Assembly (NCBI RefSeq): GCF_003664035.1
Contig: NZ_RCCK01000013.1
Span: 372,001 to 436,000, forward strand
Length of the DNA: 64,000 bases
DNA from: Pedobacter alluvionis
GTDB lineage: Bacteria > Bacteroidota > Bacteroidia > Sphingobacteriales > Sphingobacteriaceae
Reading direction: 5' to 3'
Shown: positions 1-7,767 of the stretch, piece after piece
Position numbering within the stretch: the stretch's first letter is position 1
How the letters are laid out: every line of letters begins with the position of its first letter
The notes under the pieces: model-generated
What the model was told of the DNA's origin: nothing
Database searches by the model: none
The model's input: only the letters and a program-made list of their open reading frames with translations
Program-made: the position numbers and the translations under genes

Positions 1-2
1 CA

Positions 3-629
3 GCAGATGATTATTATACACAGATGTTTATCAGGGGAATGGGTGGAGAAGCAGTAGCCAAACAAACTATTAGTCCGATAACCACCAGTCCATTAAAAAT
101 AATCGATATCAATTCGCAGCGCGGAACAGACAATGCGGATGTTAAATACGAAGTATCTAAAGGTTTGGCCATCCCAACCAATATCACCAGCATTTTGGTG
201 CCGACAAACAAACAGGCCATCGAGATATTAGGTGAAGATAATTTCTGTGTGGTTACGCCAAATGGCGAATTTAAATACCTGGAATCAACTAATTCCATTA
301 CCCCTGAAATGCTGGAGCACATTGGCAATCATTTTATCTGTTTGCCGCAGGAAGGTAAATCACACTGCCCAAGGTTTATGGATTTTGCAGACCTGTTTTA
401 TAAGGTCTCATCGAGCATGTTCGGTTTAAAAATGAATGCAACAGATTTTATGGCGGGTTTTCAGGATATGAACATCGAAAACTACATCAAAGGCGAGCCG
501 GATTTTATTAAAGCGCAAAAGCGGAAACACGATGATCAGAAAGATTTCGATTATGTGGCGCCAATCATCATTCTGGAAGGAATGAAATTCTTTGAAAAAC
601 ACTTGCTTAAGGGCATTCAAAAACAATAG
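3..629 (+). CDS. C-terminal part of an unrecognised protein of the ter-type cluster (partial)
   Basis: The frame is open from the first complete codon at base 3 through the first ATG at 24 to a TAG at 627-629, so the gene most likely begins upstream of the window and only its C-terminal 208 residues are visible. No catalytic motif is recognised. The segment has a beta-rich first half and a helical, charged end, which would fit the tail of an Hsp70/actin-like ATPase, but this is inference. It abuts the next gene, whose possible GTG start at 629 shares the final G of this stop, and the TerD genes follow on the same strand. That makes it the head of, or an early gene in, the same operon. An internal start at 24 cannot be excluded. 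Confidence 0.6.
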   Translation, partial: ADDYYTQMFIRGMGGEAVAKQTISPITTSPLKIIDINSQRGTDNADVKYEVSKGLAIPTNITSILVPTNKQAIEILGEDNFCVVTPNGEFKYLESTNSITPEMLEHIGNHFICLPQEGKSHCPRFMDFADLFYKVSSSMFGLKMNATDFMAGFQDMNIENYIKGEPDFIKAQKRKHDDQKDFDYVAPIIILEGMKFFEKHLLKGIQKQ

Positions 630-634
630 TGAAG

Positions 635-1915
635 ATGAAATTCTGCGTATTAGCAAAAATATCGAAGCGGACAGTTTCTTTCTGGTATCAATCAGACAGT
701 AACCCTTATGCTCCATTAAAAATGAAGGAATCGAATGAAATTCCTTTATACTTTTACGTAAATGGCAACGATTTTATTTTTGGGGCCGCAGCGAGGGAAC
801 GTTTCTATAAGAATGATCCGTATGCTTATGGTAATTACTTTGAAATTGTAAAGGATCCCAGTAAACACTTTATTATTTACGGCAACCAAAAGCCTGTTAA
901 ACAGCTGTTTTATTACGGGATTGAACAATACCTGTCGCACTTTTTAAATACGGTAATATACAAAGCCGATTCTATCGAATCGTACAGGCAGCAGTTCCCT
1001 TTACGCTTTTTATTTGATGATGATATTGAAGATAATGAAAAATCGCTTATCGAAACCCTGTTCCAGGAAGCCGGTTACTTTAATTTAGACCGCGTTGGAT
1101 ATAACCATACACTTTTTAATATTCTGACTCAAAAACAGGTACTGCCAAACAATAAGGCTATCCTGCTAATGAATGGTATTGATGATGTACTTTATTTAAA
1201 ACTTTATAAAAATAGTAAGGCCAACGTGCTGGGTTCAGCCAAACTGGTAGGTCAGGGGGCAGATCCAAGGGTAAAAATATTGGCCGATATGATTGTAGAA
1301 TACATTATCCTCCAAAACTCTTATCTGTCGATTAATAAAGAGAACGAAATTTCTTTTCTGCTGCCGTTCTGTGCAGGTTTACTTCAAAATATCAATCCGA
1401 TTATTAATGGTGAGGCTGAACTATCCGACGGAAATCGGTACTGGTTTAATGTAAGGGAAAGAAATTTGAACGACAGGCTTCATTATTATGCCAACGATGG
1501 AATGATTTTTACGGCAATAGACGATCTGTTGAAGGTAAATAACTTATCGGTAGATGATGTGATGATCTTGCTTGGATCAGAAGAAATCAACACACTTTAT
1601 TTTACCGAAAAACTGCTTAAAAAATATCACCATGTTATCGCATTACAGCCACTGGATGTTAAAGATACTATGCAGTCTGTTTTTCAGGAAATTGCCAGTA
1701 CCAATTACAGTGTAAAAATAAAAGCCCCTGCTGCAGCACCGGTAATGACAAGGCCTCCGCTACCAACCCCTAAATCACCACCGCCTTTGCCACCAAAAAA
1801 AGAAAGTAGCGCTCCAAAATCTGTGAATATTCCCAGGCTACCCGAATTAAAAGTACCGCAAAGCACAAAAAATAATTCAGTAAAACCACCACCGCTACCT
1901 CCAAAAAAAAGTTAG
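635..1915 (+). CDS. Uncharacterised protein with proline-rich tail, ter-cluster member
   Basis: The protein has 426 residues from the ATG at 635; a GTG at 629, overlapping the previous stop, is an alternative. The first 360 residues form a globular region with no motif I can name. From about residue 362 the protein turns into a low-complexity tail with two copies of PPPLPPKK, separated by a basic, serine-rich linker. Such tails usually bind other proteins. The gene lies 24 bp before two TerD genes, so a scaffold or ATPase-like role in the ter-type stress module is plausible. An Hsp70-like fold is possible because such proteins occur in ter clusters, but the sequence shows no clear ATP-binding signature by eye. 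Confidence 0.7.
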   Translation: MKFCVLAKISKRTVSFWYQSDSNPYAPLKMKESNEIPLYFYVNGNDFIFGAAARERFYKNDPYAYGNYFEIVKDPSKHFIIYGNQKPVKQLFYYGIEQYLSHFLNTVIYKADSIESYRQQFPLRFLFDDDIEDNEKSLIETLFQEAGYFNLDRVGYNHTLFNILTQKQVLPNNKAILLMNGIDDVLYLKLYKNSKANVLGSAKLVGQGADPRVKILADMIVEYIILQNSYLSINKENEISFLLPFCAGLLQNINPIINGEAELSDGNRYWFNVRERNLNDRLHYYANDGMIFTAIDDLLKVNNLSVDDVMILLGSEEINTLYFTEKLLKKYHHVIALQPLDVKDTMQSVFQEIASTNYSVKIKAPAAAPVMTRPPLPTPKSPPPLPPKKESSAPKSVNIPRLPELKVPQSTKNNSVKPPPLPPKKS

Positions 1916-1939
1916 ACGCATTAATTAAAACATAATAAA

Positions 1940-2506
1940 ATGGCTATACAAATAGAAAAAAGAAAACCCGTTTCCCTGATCGGGGAAGAACCGGGCTTAA
2001 ATCACCTCATTGCAGGCCTGGGCTGGGATACCGCTGTTGTAAACGGGCACCCGGTAGACCTCGACCTCTCCGTGTTTATGCTGGGCGAAAACGGCAAACT
2101 CCTTGCTGATGAATACTTTGTTTTTTATAACAACAACACGAGTCCCGATGGTTCTACCCATTACCCGGGCGATAGCAGGGGTGGCGAAGGTGACGGAGAC
2201 GATGAGGTAATCCATATCGATTTATCCAAAATAGACCCAAGGGTGGAATTCTTTTATTTTGCGGTAACCATCGATCAAAGTGAAGAAAGAGGCCATCATT
2301 TTGGCAATGTTCAAAACTCTTATATCAATATCAGGAACCATGCCGATAAATCGGTTCTGTGCCAATATATGCTTAAGGAAGAATTTACAAATGAAGATTC
2401 CCTGATGATTGCCTCTTTATCCAGAAATGGCGGCGAGTGGAATGTAGAGGCCCTTGGCCAGGCTTTTTCTGGTGGCCTTAATACATTAATAGAATTATAT
2501 CAATAA
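1940..2506 (+). CDS. TerD-family protein 1
   Basis: 188 residues, nearly the usual length of a single TerD domain. Family hallmarks are visible: the GWD near residue 30, the acidic DLDLSVF strand near 42, FVFYNN near 61, and the glycine/aspartate-rich stretch with GDGDDEVIHIDLSKI around residues 86-100. In studied TerD proteins this stretch carries the calcium-binding acidic residues. TerD proteins are cytosolic or membrane-associated and belong to the tellurite-resistance/general stress system, which has also been tied to phage and colicin resistance. The second TerD gene follows 3 bp after the stop, so the two are surely co-translated. Which stress this copy answers cannot be told from sequence. 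Confidence 0.93.
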   Translation: MAIQIEKRKPVSLIGEEPGLNHLIAGLGWDTAVVNGHPVDLDLSVFMLGENGKLLADEYFVFYNNNTSPDGSTHYPGDSRGGEGDGDDEVIHIDLSKIDPRVEFFYFAVTIDQSEERGHHFGNVQNSYINIRNHADKSVLCQYMLKEEFTNEDSLMIASLSRNGGEWNVEALGQAFSGGLNTLIELYQ

Positions 2507-2509
2507 AAG

Positions 2510-3163
2510 ATGAGCAGTTTTAACTTAAATAAGGGAGACCGGTTTTCCCTTTCAAAGGCAGCGCCTGGACTTACCATTGTAAAAATTGGAATGGGCTGGG
2601 ATCCTAACGAGCAACCGGGAGGACCAGAATTCGACCTCGATGTTTCGGCCTTTTCGATAGACAGTGATTTTAAAATCCCTTCTGATTCTTACTTTACCTT
2701 TTACGGGCAGATCAGGATGGGTAATAAAATTGAGGATAAGATAGAAAAAGGCCTATTTAGGCCGTTTACTGAAGACGGGGCAATTATCGGTGCCATTGAT
2801 GATCCGGATGGAACCAGAAGTGATGGCGACGACGATGAAGATATGTTTATCGATTTATCCAAAGTCAGCGATAAAATTGAACAGATTATTATATGCTGTA
2901 CAATCTGTAAATACCCGCATGACAATAAAAAAGACAGGAGAACATTAGACCTGAATTTTGGAAAAGTGAATGATTGTTACATCAGAATCGTTGACGAAAG
3001 TAATGGTTCGGAAATATTGCGTTACGACCTCAAAGATCAATATACCAATGAAGATGCTGTAGAATTTGGGCGTTTATTCCGTGTTGGCGATAGCTGGGAA
3101 TTTGAAGCAATGGGCAGGGCGCACACCGGTAGTTTACAGACTTTAGTTGATATGTATACCTAA
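2510..3163 (+). CDS. TerD-family protein 2
   Basis: 217 residues, longer than the first TerD because of an insertion of about 25 residues between the FTFYGQ strand and the acidic SDGDDDEDMFIDLSKV motif. The acidic calcium-site residues are kept (FDLDVSAF near 41-48 and the GDDDED run), so this copy should still bind metal. The C-terminus (WEFEAMGRAHTGSLQTLVDMY) matches that of the first TerD closely, so the pair probably arose by duplication. It follows the first TerD after 3 bp and precedes the OmpA-like gene by 13 bp. Confidence 0.93.
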   Translation: MSSFNLNKGDRFSLSKAAPGLTIVKIGMGWDPNEQPGGPEFDLDVSAFSIDSDFKIPSDSYFTFYGQIRMGNKIEDKIEKGLFRPFTEDGAIIGAIDDPDGTRSDGDDDEDMFIDLSKVSDKIEQIIICCTICKYPHDNKKDRRTLDLNFGKVNDCYIRIVDESNGSEILRYDLKDQYTNEDAVEFGRLFRVGDSWEFEAMGRAHTGSLQTLVDMYT

Positions 3164-3176
3164 ACAATAAAAAATT

Positions 3177-3887
3177 ATGGCATTTGATTTAAATAAAAAC
3201 GATGGTTCTAAAAAGGAACCATCTAAATTTGATCTTTCTAAAAGAGAGGTTGAGAACCCAGCTCCAAAGTCACGGGCGTGGTTAGTTGGGTTGTTTGGGA
3301 TATTAATTGTTGGTGGTGGTATCTGGTATTATGCATCTAATAAAACGTTAAATACTGTTGCAAAAGAACCCATCCAAAATGTTTCTTCAGATTCGGCTGG
3401 CGTGGCTACCGCCATAACACTGGCAAAAGAAAAAGTTGATAGTACAGACACAACAGCTGCGCCGATAAAGGCTTTAGGAACCGAAGAAAAATCAAACAAA
3501 AAAGACAGTCCGGATGATGTTTCGCCTAAATTAGAAACTGCAACACTCAAAGCATTAAATCATAGGGTACCGGTAACATTTGTTCAAGGTTCATCATCTT
3601 TTGCAAACACCAACAAAACTTTAATCAAACGCATTGTCGCTTATTTGATCAAAAACCCTGCGGCATCCATCCATATTGATGGTTATGCAAGCAGTGATGG
3701 CCCCTTGGCAGTAAACCAACAGATATCGCAGGCGAGGGCCGATGCATTCAAAAATCATTTAACGGCATTAAATATTGAAGCAAGCCGGATAAGCACCACA
3801 GGAAAAGGTATTGAAAATCCGATTGCCTCAAATAACACCAATGCTGGAAGAAAAAAGAACAGGCGTGTTGAAATTACATTGCTATAA
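3177..3887 (+). CDS. Membrane-anchored OmpA-like peptidoglycan-binding protein
   Basis: 236 residues. A charged cytoplasmic head (1-32) is followed by a single membrane helix at about 34-53, a threonine/serine-rich periplasmic linker to about 125, and a C-terminal OmpA/MotB-type domain at about 128-236. That domain shows FVQGSSSF, IHIDGYASSDGP, the QARADAF helix and the closing GRKKNRRVEI. The two family residues that hold meso-diaminopimelate (an Asp and an Arg) are represented by D in IDGYAS and R in GRKKNRR. The N-terminal anchor, rather than a cleaved signal, places it in the inner membrane facing peptidoglycan. Sitting right behind two TerD genes, it may link the cytoplasmic Ter module to the envelope. 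Confidence 0.88.
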   Translation: MAFDLNKNDGSKKEPSKFDLSKREVENPAPKSRAWLVGLFGILIVGGGIWYYASNKTLNTVAKEPIQNVSSDSAGVATAITLAKEKVDSTDTTAAPIKALGTEEKSNKKDSPDDVSPKLETATLKALNHRVPVTFVQGSSSFANTNKTLIKRIVAYLIKNPAASIHIDGYASSDGPLAVNQQISQARADAFKNHLTALNIEASRISTTGKGIENPIASNNTNAGRKKNRRVEITLL

Positions 3888-3909
3888 GTTAACCATTTAA
3901 GAAAAACCT

Positions 3910-4116
3910 GTGGCAAAAAGACGCATAAAGAAAACAAAACAAAGGGGTTTTAAGGAAATCTTGATCTTATTGGGGATGCTGTTTAGCAGCATCCTTTTTA
4001 TTATCAAAATAATTATCGGACGCATTGGCTGGTTAGAAGTTTTTGCTCCTGTGACCATTGTATTTTTGATCCTTTTCCTTCTCTCGGTATTAAAAACGGC
4101 ATTGAGGAAAGTGTAG
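3910..4116 (+). CDS. Small two-helix membrane protein
   Basis: 68 residues from a GTG at 3910. A strongly basic start (KRRIKKTKQR) is followed by two hydrophobic segments at about 15-36 and 42-63, as expected for a small inner-membrane hairpin with positive-inside ends. No family is recognised. It lies 22 bp after the OmpA-like gene on the same strand and is probably the last gene of the ter-type operon. The main doubt is the short length and non-ATG start; hydrophobic composition and operon position support it. Confidence 0.55.
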   Translation: MAKRRIKKTKQRGFKEILILLGMLFSSILFIIKIIIGRIGWLEVFAPVTIVFLILFLLSVLKTALRKV

Positions 4117-4187
4117 ATCAAAAAACAAAAAATTAATAAACCCTGCTCCAACCGGATATAATCGCAACTTAGGGCAGGGTTCATGGG

Positions 4188-4832
4188 TTAAGCCTGAGGC
4201 ATGGTAAAACTGCCCAGGTATTGACTGTTAGACACCACATTGTTTTCGCGCTTAACGGCAAAGGCCCAGCCATAAAACACATCGCCGGCAAAGGTATTGC
4301 CTACAATTGCCGTGTAGGTTAAAGCTGCCCGTTGTGCTGCTTCATATACGAGATGCATTTTTTTAGTATCGTTAAATAATACCACCATTAGCATATCATC
4401 GTCGAAAGCATCGTAACGGTTCGTAATGCACTGCCAGATGAGTACAAGATTGATACCCTGTAGGGCAGCACTTAAACCATGAAATTCGGAGAGCGAACCT
4501 TTGCTGAGTACGATCTGTGAAAAATCGATTGCAAAATCAGGATAATCGCCAACAATCGCGTTGTTTAAAAAAATCTTTACCGCAGCATTGTAACCGGTAG
4601 TTTTGTTGAGCTGTTTATCTTTGAAACCAATATTTAAAATGTCTTTAATTGGGCTGAGGTAAAGTGGAGCGAGTGCAAATTTACGCCGTTGTGCCAGTTG
4701 GAGTTCAGAACCTTTCTTATTGCTTTTTTTCGGCATACTTTTAAGGTAATCTACTCCACGCCAGTTGCTGCCCACAATACTGCCTGCTTTACCTGAGAAT
4801 GCACCATTGGTGCCTTTTGAATACACTGCCAT
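4188..4832 (-). CDS. DUF6266 family protein
   Basis: 214 residues. The N-terminus has the family's typical glycine-rich opening (GAFSGKAGSIVGSNWRGVDYLKSMPKK), followed by QLAQRRKFALAPLYLSPIKDILNIGF. This pattern recurs in many short Bacteroidetes proteins now grouped as DUF6266, whose function is unknown. The rest is beta-rich and ends in a strand-like SQYLGSFTMP. There is no signal peptide. The gene converges on the ter-type operon and is not part of it. Its upstream side is the gene-poor segment with the 11-bp GGTAA array. Confidence 0.8.
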   Translation of the reverse strand: MAVYSKGTNGAFSGKAGSIVGSNWRGVDYLKSMPKKSNKKGSELQLAQRRKFALAPLYLSPIKDILNIGFKDKQLNKTTGYNAAVKIFLNNAIVGDYPDFAIDFSQIVLSKGSLSEFHGLSAALQGINLVLIWQCITNRYDAFDDDMLMVVLFNDTKKMHLVYEAAQRAALTYTAIVGNTFAGDVFYGWAFAVKRENNVVSNSQYLGSFTMPQA

Positions 4833-5304
4833 GATCAGTTTTTTAAGTGAAAAAATGTTTGTTCAAAAAAGGATTTCTGTTTATATCGGTACGTTTAAAT
4901 CCATGCTCAAACCTAGCTGCCTGGCGGCATTTGCACGTTATTTTGGACTTAAATGAGCTAAATTGAACTAAAACCCGCCGGTTTTGAGCCATAATGGACC
5001 ATCGGTGTTCTGCAGGGCGTTGCAAAAAACGAGGCGCAGGTGGCACACTGCTTCAGGGCAGCATAACCATAAACAGTGTTGTCGTTTAGCCAAAACAAAG
5101 CCTGGCTTTACCTTTTAGGTAAACAAAAGGTAAAGGATAGGTAACCGTAGGGTAACCCTGGGGTAAGCCTGGTACCTGGAACAGGTAAACAACAGGTAAA
5201 GCTGGGGTAATTAAATGCGGCCAAGTATCTGCAATAACATCTTAGATCTTTAAGCGAAGTAACTGCTTAAAGGAGCTTTCTCATTTTCAACAAGGCACTT
5301 TGAA
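4833..5304. other. Gene-poor segment between DUF6266 gene and HNH gene
   Basis: No convincing coding sequence. Short frames here lack family signs. The main content is the phased GGTAA array at 5118-5210. An inverted repeat, TTTACC/GGTAAA (5107-5112 and 5118-5123), sits at its left edge. No clear promoter of the TTTG/TAnnTTTG form was found. Confidence 0.5.
5118..5210. repeat. 11-bp phased GGTAA array
   Basis: GGTAA occurs exactly at 5118, 5129, 5140, 5151, 5162, 5184, 5195 and 5206: eight copies, all in an 11-bp register, with only the slot at 5173 lost. The six bases between copies vary (acaaaa, aggata, ccgtag, ccctgg and others), so the core is more conserved than the spacer. The period is not a multiple of three and no frame is open through it, so it is not coding. 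An 11-bp period puts all copies on one face of the helix. It could be a binding array for a repeated protein or a decaying 11-bp tandem repeat. Confidence 0.85.
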
Positions 5305-6078
5305 TTAAAACTTAAACCTAAATTCATTATGATATTTTAAAAATTCGATATCTGGAAGAAACTTAGAAGGTAAAATGATATCCTTATTATCAAGTTTCAA
5401 GAAGTAATCTTCGATTGACCTTGATTCCTTTTGCTTAAGTAAAGATGGCGAAATCTTAATTTTATAATCAGGTGTAATCGTAATCAAACCGCTTTCAAAA
5501 GCTTTATCATGTAAGGCATTTATCGCAATTCCATTTTGAGGATTTAGCCTATTTTTTTCATCAACACTCCAAGGTTTAATGTGTCCAGCAACTAAAAGTT
5601 CTGGCTGGGTAATTCCAGTTATGCAACAGGTATTGTTATACGATGCTAAAATGGAGCTTCGAAAGAAAGATTGATTGACCCTAACCTTTACCAGTTGTTC
5701 CCTCGTTAGCCCCTCTCGACGTAGCTCGGTTTCCGGAATATGGTTGAGTATTTCAACTGTGGTATGCTGGAAGTTTGCCAATAGTTTTTCACTTTCATAA
5801 GGCAAGAGATTCCAATTGTTGTAGAATTCGTTCCAAATCTCTGCATCCAGCTTACTTGCATTAGCCGCACCTTTAATGCCTCGGACTTGCAGACTTGGAT
5901 CGAGGCTAGCGAAATTGACCAATTTATATGCTACCGCGCTTACCGTTCTACCTATAAGGTTTGAAAGTTTTATAATTTCTGGATTAGAATTATGTAATCT
6001 ACCGAATGGAAGTTTGCAATATAAATTGATCGCAAGTATCAACTCTTCCCTTGTCCATAGTTTCTGCCCTGTTTTCAT
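5305..6078 (-). CDS. HNH endonuclease
   Basis: 257 residues. The C-terminal half holds an HNH nuclease core: a Cys pair at 151-152 (TCCITG), the first His in GHIKPW near 166, Asn in NPQNGI near 180-182 and the last His in ALHDKAF near 190. This is the layout of HNH_2-type enzymes often annotated as putative restriction endonucleases. The N-terminal 130 residues are helical and begin with WTREELILAINLY, resembling a DNA-recognition region found in some relatives. No methyltransferase gene adjoins it, so it is not a classic restriction-modification pair. Its start codon overlaps the end of a small zinc-ribbon gene (6075-6233), which suggests coupled translation. Confidence 0.88.
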   Translation of the reverse strand: MKTGQKLWTREELILAINLYCKLPFGRLHNSNPEIIKLSNLIGRTVSAVAYKLVNFASLDPSLQVRGIKGAANASKLDAEIWNEFYNNWNLLPYESEKLLANFQHTTVEILNHIPETELRREGLTREQLVKVRVNQSFFRSSILASYNNTCCITGITQPELLVAGHIKPWSVDEKNRLNPQNGIAINALHDKAFESGLITITPDYKIKISPSLLKQKESRSIEDYFLKLDNKDIILPSKFLPDIEFLKYHNEFRFKF

Positions 6079-6233
6079 ATTGTATTATCAAACTCCAAAA
6101 TGAATTCAAAACTACATTGTATGTCTAAACAAATGTGCCTTTGAGATATATTAAAGTCTTCTAATAGTTTGCTTCTATTTCCACACCTTGGGCATGTTGT
6201 TGGTTGGTCAGATGCTAAAAATATTTCAATCAT
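6075..6233 (-). CDS. 52-residue zinc-ribbon-like small protein, coupled to HNH gene
   Basis: An ATG at 6233 opens a 52-residue frame ending in a TGA at 6075-6077, which overlaps the HNH start (ATATGA arrangement). The product has a CPRCG knuckle near residue 14 and two further cysteines near 35 and 40 (ICLDIQC), the pattern of a small zinc ribbon. The overlap and strand make it the first gene of a two-gene unit with the HNH nuclease. It may be an accessory DNA-binding or regulatory subunit. No homologue is recalled, so the family is unassigned. The four cysteines and the precise stop/start overlap are the evidence that it is real. Confidence 0.65.
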   Translation of the reverse strand: MIEIFLASDQPTTCPRCGNRSKLLEDFNISQRHICLDIQCSFEFILEFDNTI

Positions 6234-6991
6234 TTGTGTTTTTTACCATCGGCAATATAAGAGTTAGTGATCACAGGCCAAAAATTTTGTTTGATTAGTA
6301 ATGATGAAAATAGAAAACTAATGGTTAGCTGTTACCGAATTTAAAGAATATTCTCTATTGTTGGCATAATAGATATGTTGCAGCTGATGATCCCTTTTCA
6401 CGAGTACTTATCTATAAACCTGTTAACAGCCAGTTTTAATAACACTGCTGCGGCCTATATGTTTTATTGGTTCCTCTCCATTTTAGAAGAGGTAGAAGAT
6501 GGTCAATACCATATCCCAAAGCAAAGATTATTTACTGGGATGGTTGCCTCCAGTTGGTAAATTGCAGCCGTTGAAGGGATCAGTATCAATGAGGATCATA
6601 ACAAGATCAAGAAACGATTGATTGGTCGCAATTCGTTGCGAACACAACCACTATTATGGCGTTTTAATAGCAGGTCCCCTATTGTTTTTTAAGCCTATAC
6701 ACGCGACTTTATTCGCCTTTGAGCACTGGCTATAATACAAATGGTTAGAAAAAGTAAAAATAGACACAAAAGTCTAATAACTAGCTTATTATTGCCTAAA
6801 AAATATAAGTCATTACTTGTTTGTAACATTTCAATTCTTTTCATAAACTTGAAAGGTAACATTTGAGCTAAGAAACGATCACTTTTAATTTAGTGAGTTG
6901 GTCTCATGTTTATTAGTAATTGTTAGTCAGAAAATTATTCAACTAAACGTGTTTAGTATAGTCGTGCCGGATTGATGATGGCTTCTTATGA
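6234..6991. other. Intergenic region with a degenerate coding remnant
   Basis: Apart from the possible remnant at 6375-6560, no intact gene is seen on either strand. The sequence is AT-rich, has stop codons in all frames and no obvious palindromes. It separates two groups of minus-strand accessory genes and looks like decaying DNA. Confidence 0.45.
6375..6560 (+). pseudogene. Possible N-terminal remnant of an HNH-type nuclease family protein
   Basis: A 61-residue frame with LTASFNNTAAAYMFYWFLSILEE and IPKQRLFTGMVASSW resembles, from memory, the N-termini of Bacteroidetes HNH-endonuclease-annotated proteins. Those start with a segment of the type F-NT-SYKYYWFL-ILE followed by a MVANAWYPVNYF-like motif. 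Here the frame stops right after the ASSW where that motif would continue. Downstream bases still read IAAVEGISINEDHNKIKKRLI after the stop, consistent with decay. The assignment rests on pattern memory only and may be wrong. If true, it is a dead copy. Confidence 0.35.
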
Positions 6992-7519
6992 CTACTTTGC
7001 CAAACTATGCTTTGTTTTCCGCCATTCCCAGGGCGCTACCGCATTGGCCTCTTGCCATAAACCTACTTTATTTTTCCTTGCGTTTATCTCCAATTGAGCA
7101 TACAACGGATCGCTTGAATATTTTTTAAAATGCCAGGCCATGCCCAGTTTAAGCATTTCCTGGTTAAGCACCTGTTTTTTATCGTTAATCACTACGGCGA
7201 TCAATCTTTTATAGCGGTCGTATTTTTGGCCCTGAACCGTTACCATTCGTCCAAAACATAAATCGGACAGGGCTTGTTTGGCTTTAGTACCAAAAGGCTG
7301 GTGGCCACGTTTCTCGGGGCAATCGATATGCGCCAAACGGATTTTGATGGGCTGGTTTTGGTATAATACTTCCATGGTATCGCCATCCATAATGCGGATC
7401 ACTTTGGCAGTAAAGGAAAGGTGGGAGTTGTTTAAAGGTTTGCTCTCGCCTGGCTGGATGAAACAGCTTTGCAGTGTTAATAATAATAAAACCAATAGAC
7501 TTACTTTTCCCACTTGCAT
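6992..7519 (-). CDS. Secreted SNase-like thermonuclease (lipoprotein)
   Basis: 175 residues. A lipoprotein signal (hydrophobic 5-18 with LQSC at the cleavage site) precedes a staphylococcal-nuclease fold. Active-site pieces are clear: the acidic MDGDT near 44-48, the Arg in IRLAHIDCPE with the catalytic Glu in PE, and the second Arg in YDRYKRLIA. These match Arg35, Glu43 and Arg87 of the Staphylococcus enzyme. The DPLYAQLE and GLWQ segments near the C-terminus are also typical. The protein should degrade extracellular DNA or RNA from the periplasm or outer membrane. Its start overlaps the end of the upstream small gene by 19 bp, so the two are translated together. Confidence 0.93.
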   Translation of the reverse strand: MQVGKVSLLVLLLLTLQSCFIQPGESKPLNNSHLSFTAKVIRIMDGDTMEVLYQNQPIKIRLAHIDCPEKRGHQPFGTKAKQALSDLCFGRMVTVQGQKYDRYKRLIAVVINDKKQVLNQEMLKLGMAWHFKKYSSDPLYAQLEINARKNKVGLWQEANAVAPWEWRKTKHSLAK

Positions 7520-7710
7520 AATACTTTTCCGTCTTTTTTGGCTTTGTCTATATCTACTTTTACAATTTTATAGGAACAACTACTTAAACCACGACAATCT
7601 GAGGTAATGTGGTATTTTTTAGCGCCAGGACTGTTGCAAATGTACACGGTTGTGTTTTCTTTACAAGTAATGTTGATAACGAAAAAAATTAATAAGGAGA
7701 GGATTTTCAT
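7501..7710 (-). CDS. Small exported Cys-rich protein paired with SNase gene
   Basis: 69 residues. A hydrophobic start (ILSLLIFFVINITC) looks like a signal or lipoprotein signal with Cys near 16. The mature part VYICNSPGAKKYHITSDCRGLSSC and GKVLCKW contains four more cysteines and a His, an arrangement I associate with short Bacteroidetes proteins that often sit beside nuclease genes. The conserved Cys/His set suggests metal binding or disulfides. It overlaps the SNase gene by 19 bp on the same strand. The function is unknown. Confidence 0.72.
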   Translation of the reverse strand: MKILSLLIFFVINITCKENTTVYICNSPGAKKYHITSDCRGLSSCSYKIVKVDIDKAKKDGKVLCKWEK

Positions 7711-7767
7711 GATGAGGGAATGATTTAATAAAAAATAAGAGGATTTAATCTTTATTTATAAATTGGA

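Noticed and set aside
4843..5046. 67-residue minus-strand frame
   Set aside because: Proline/arginine-rich start without family likeness and no ribosome binding site; looks like chance.
5118..5210. CRISPR array
   Set aside because: The repeated unit is only 5 bases within an 11-bp period; CRISPR repeats are 20 or more bases with spacers of similar length.
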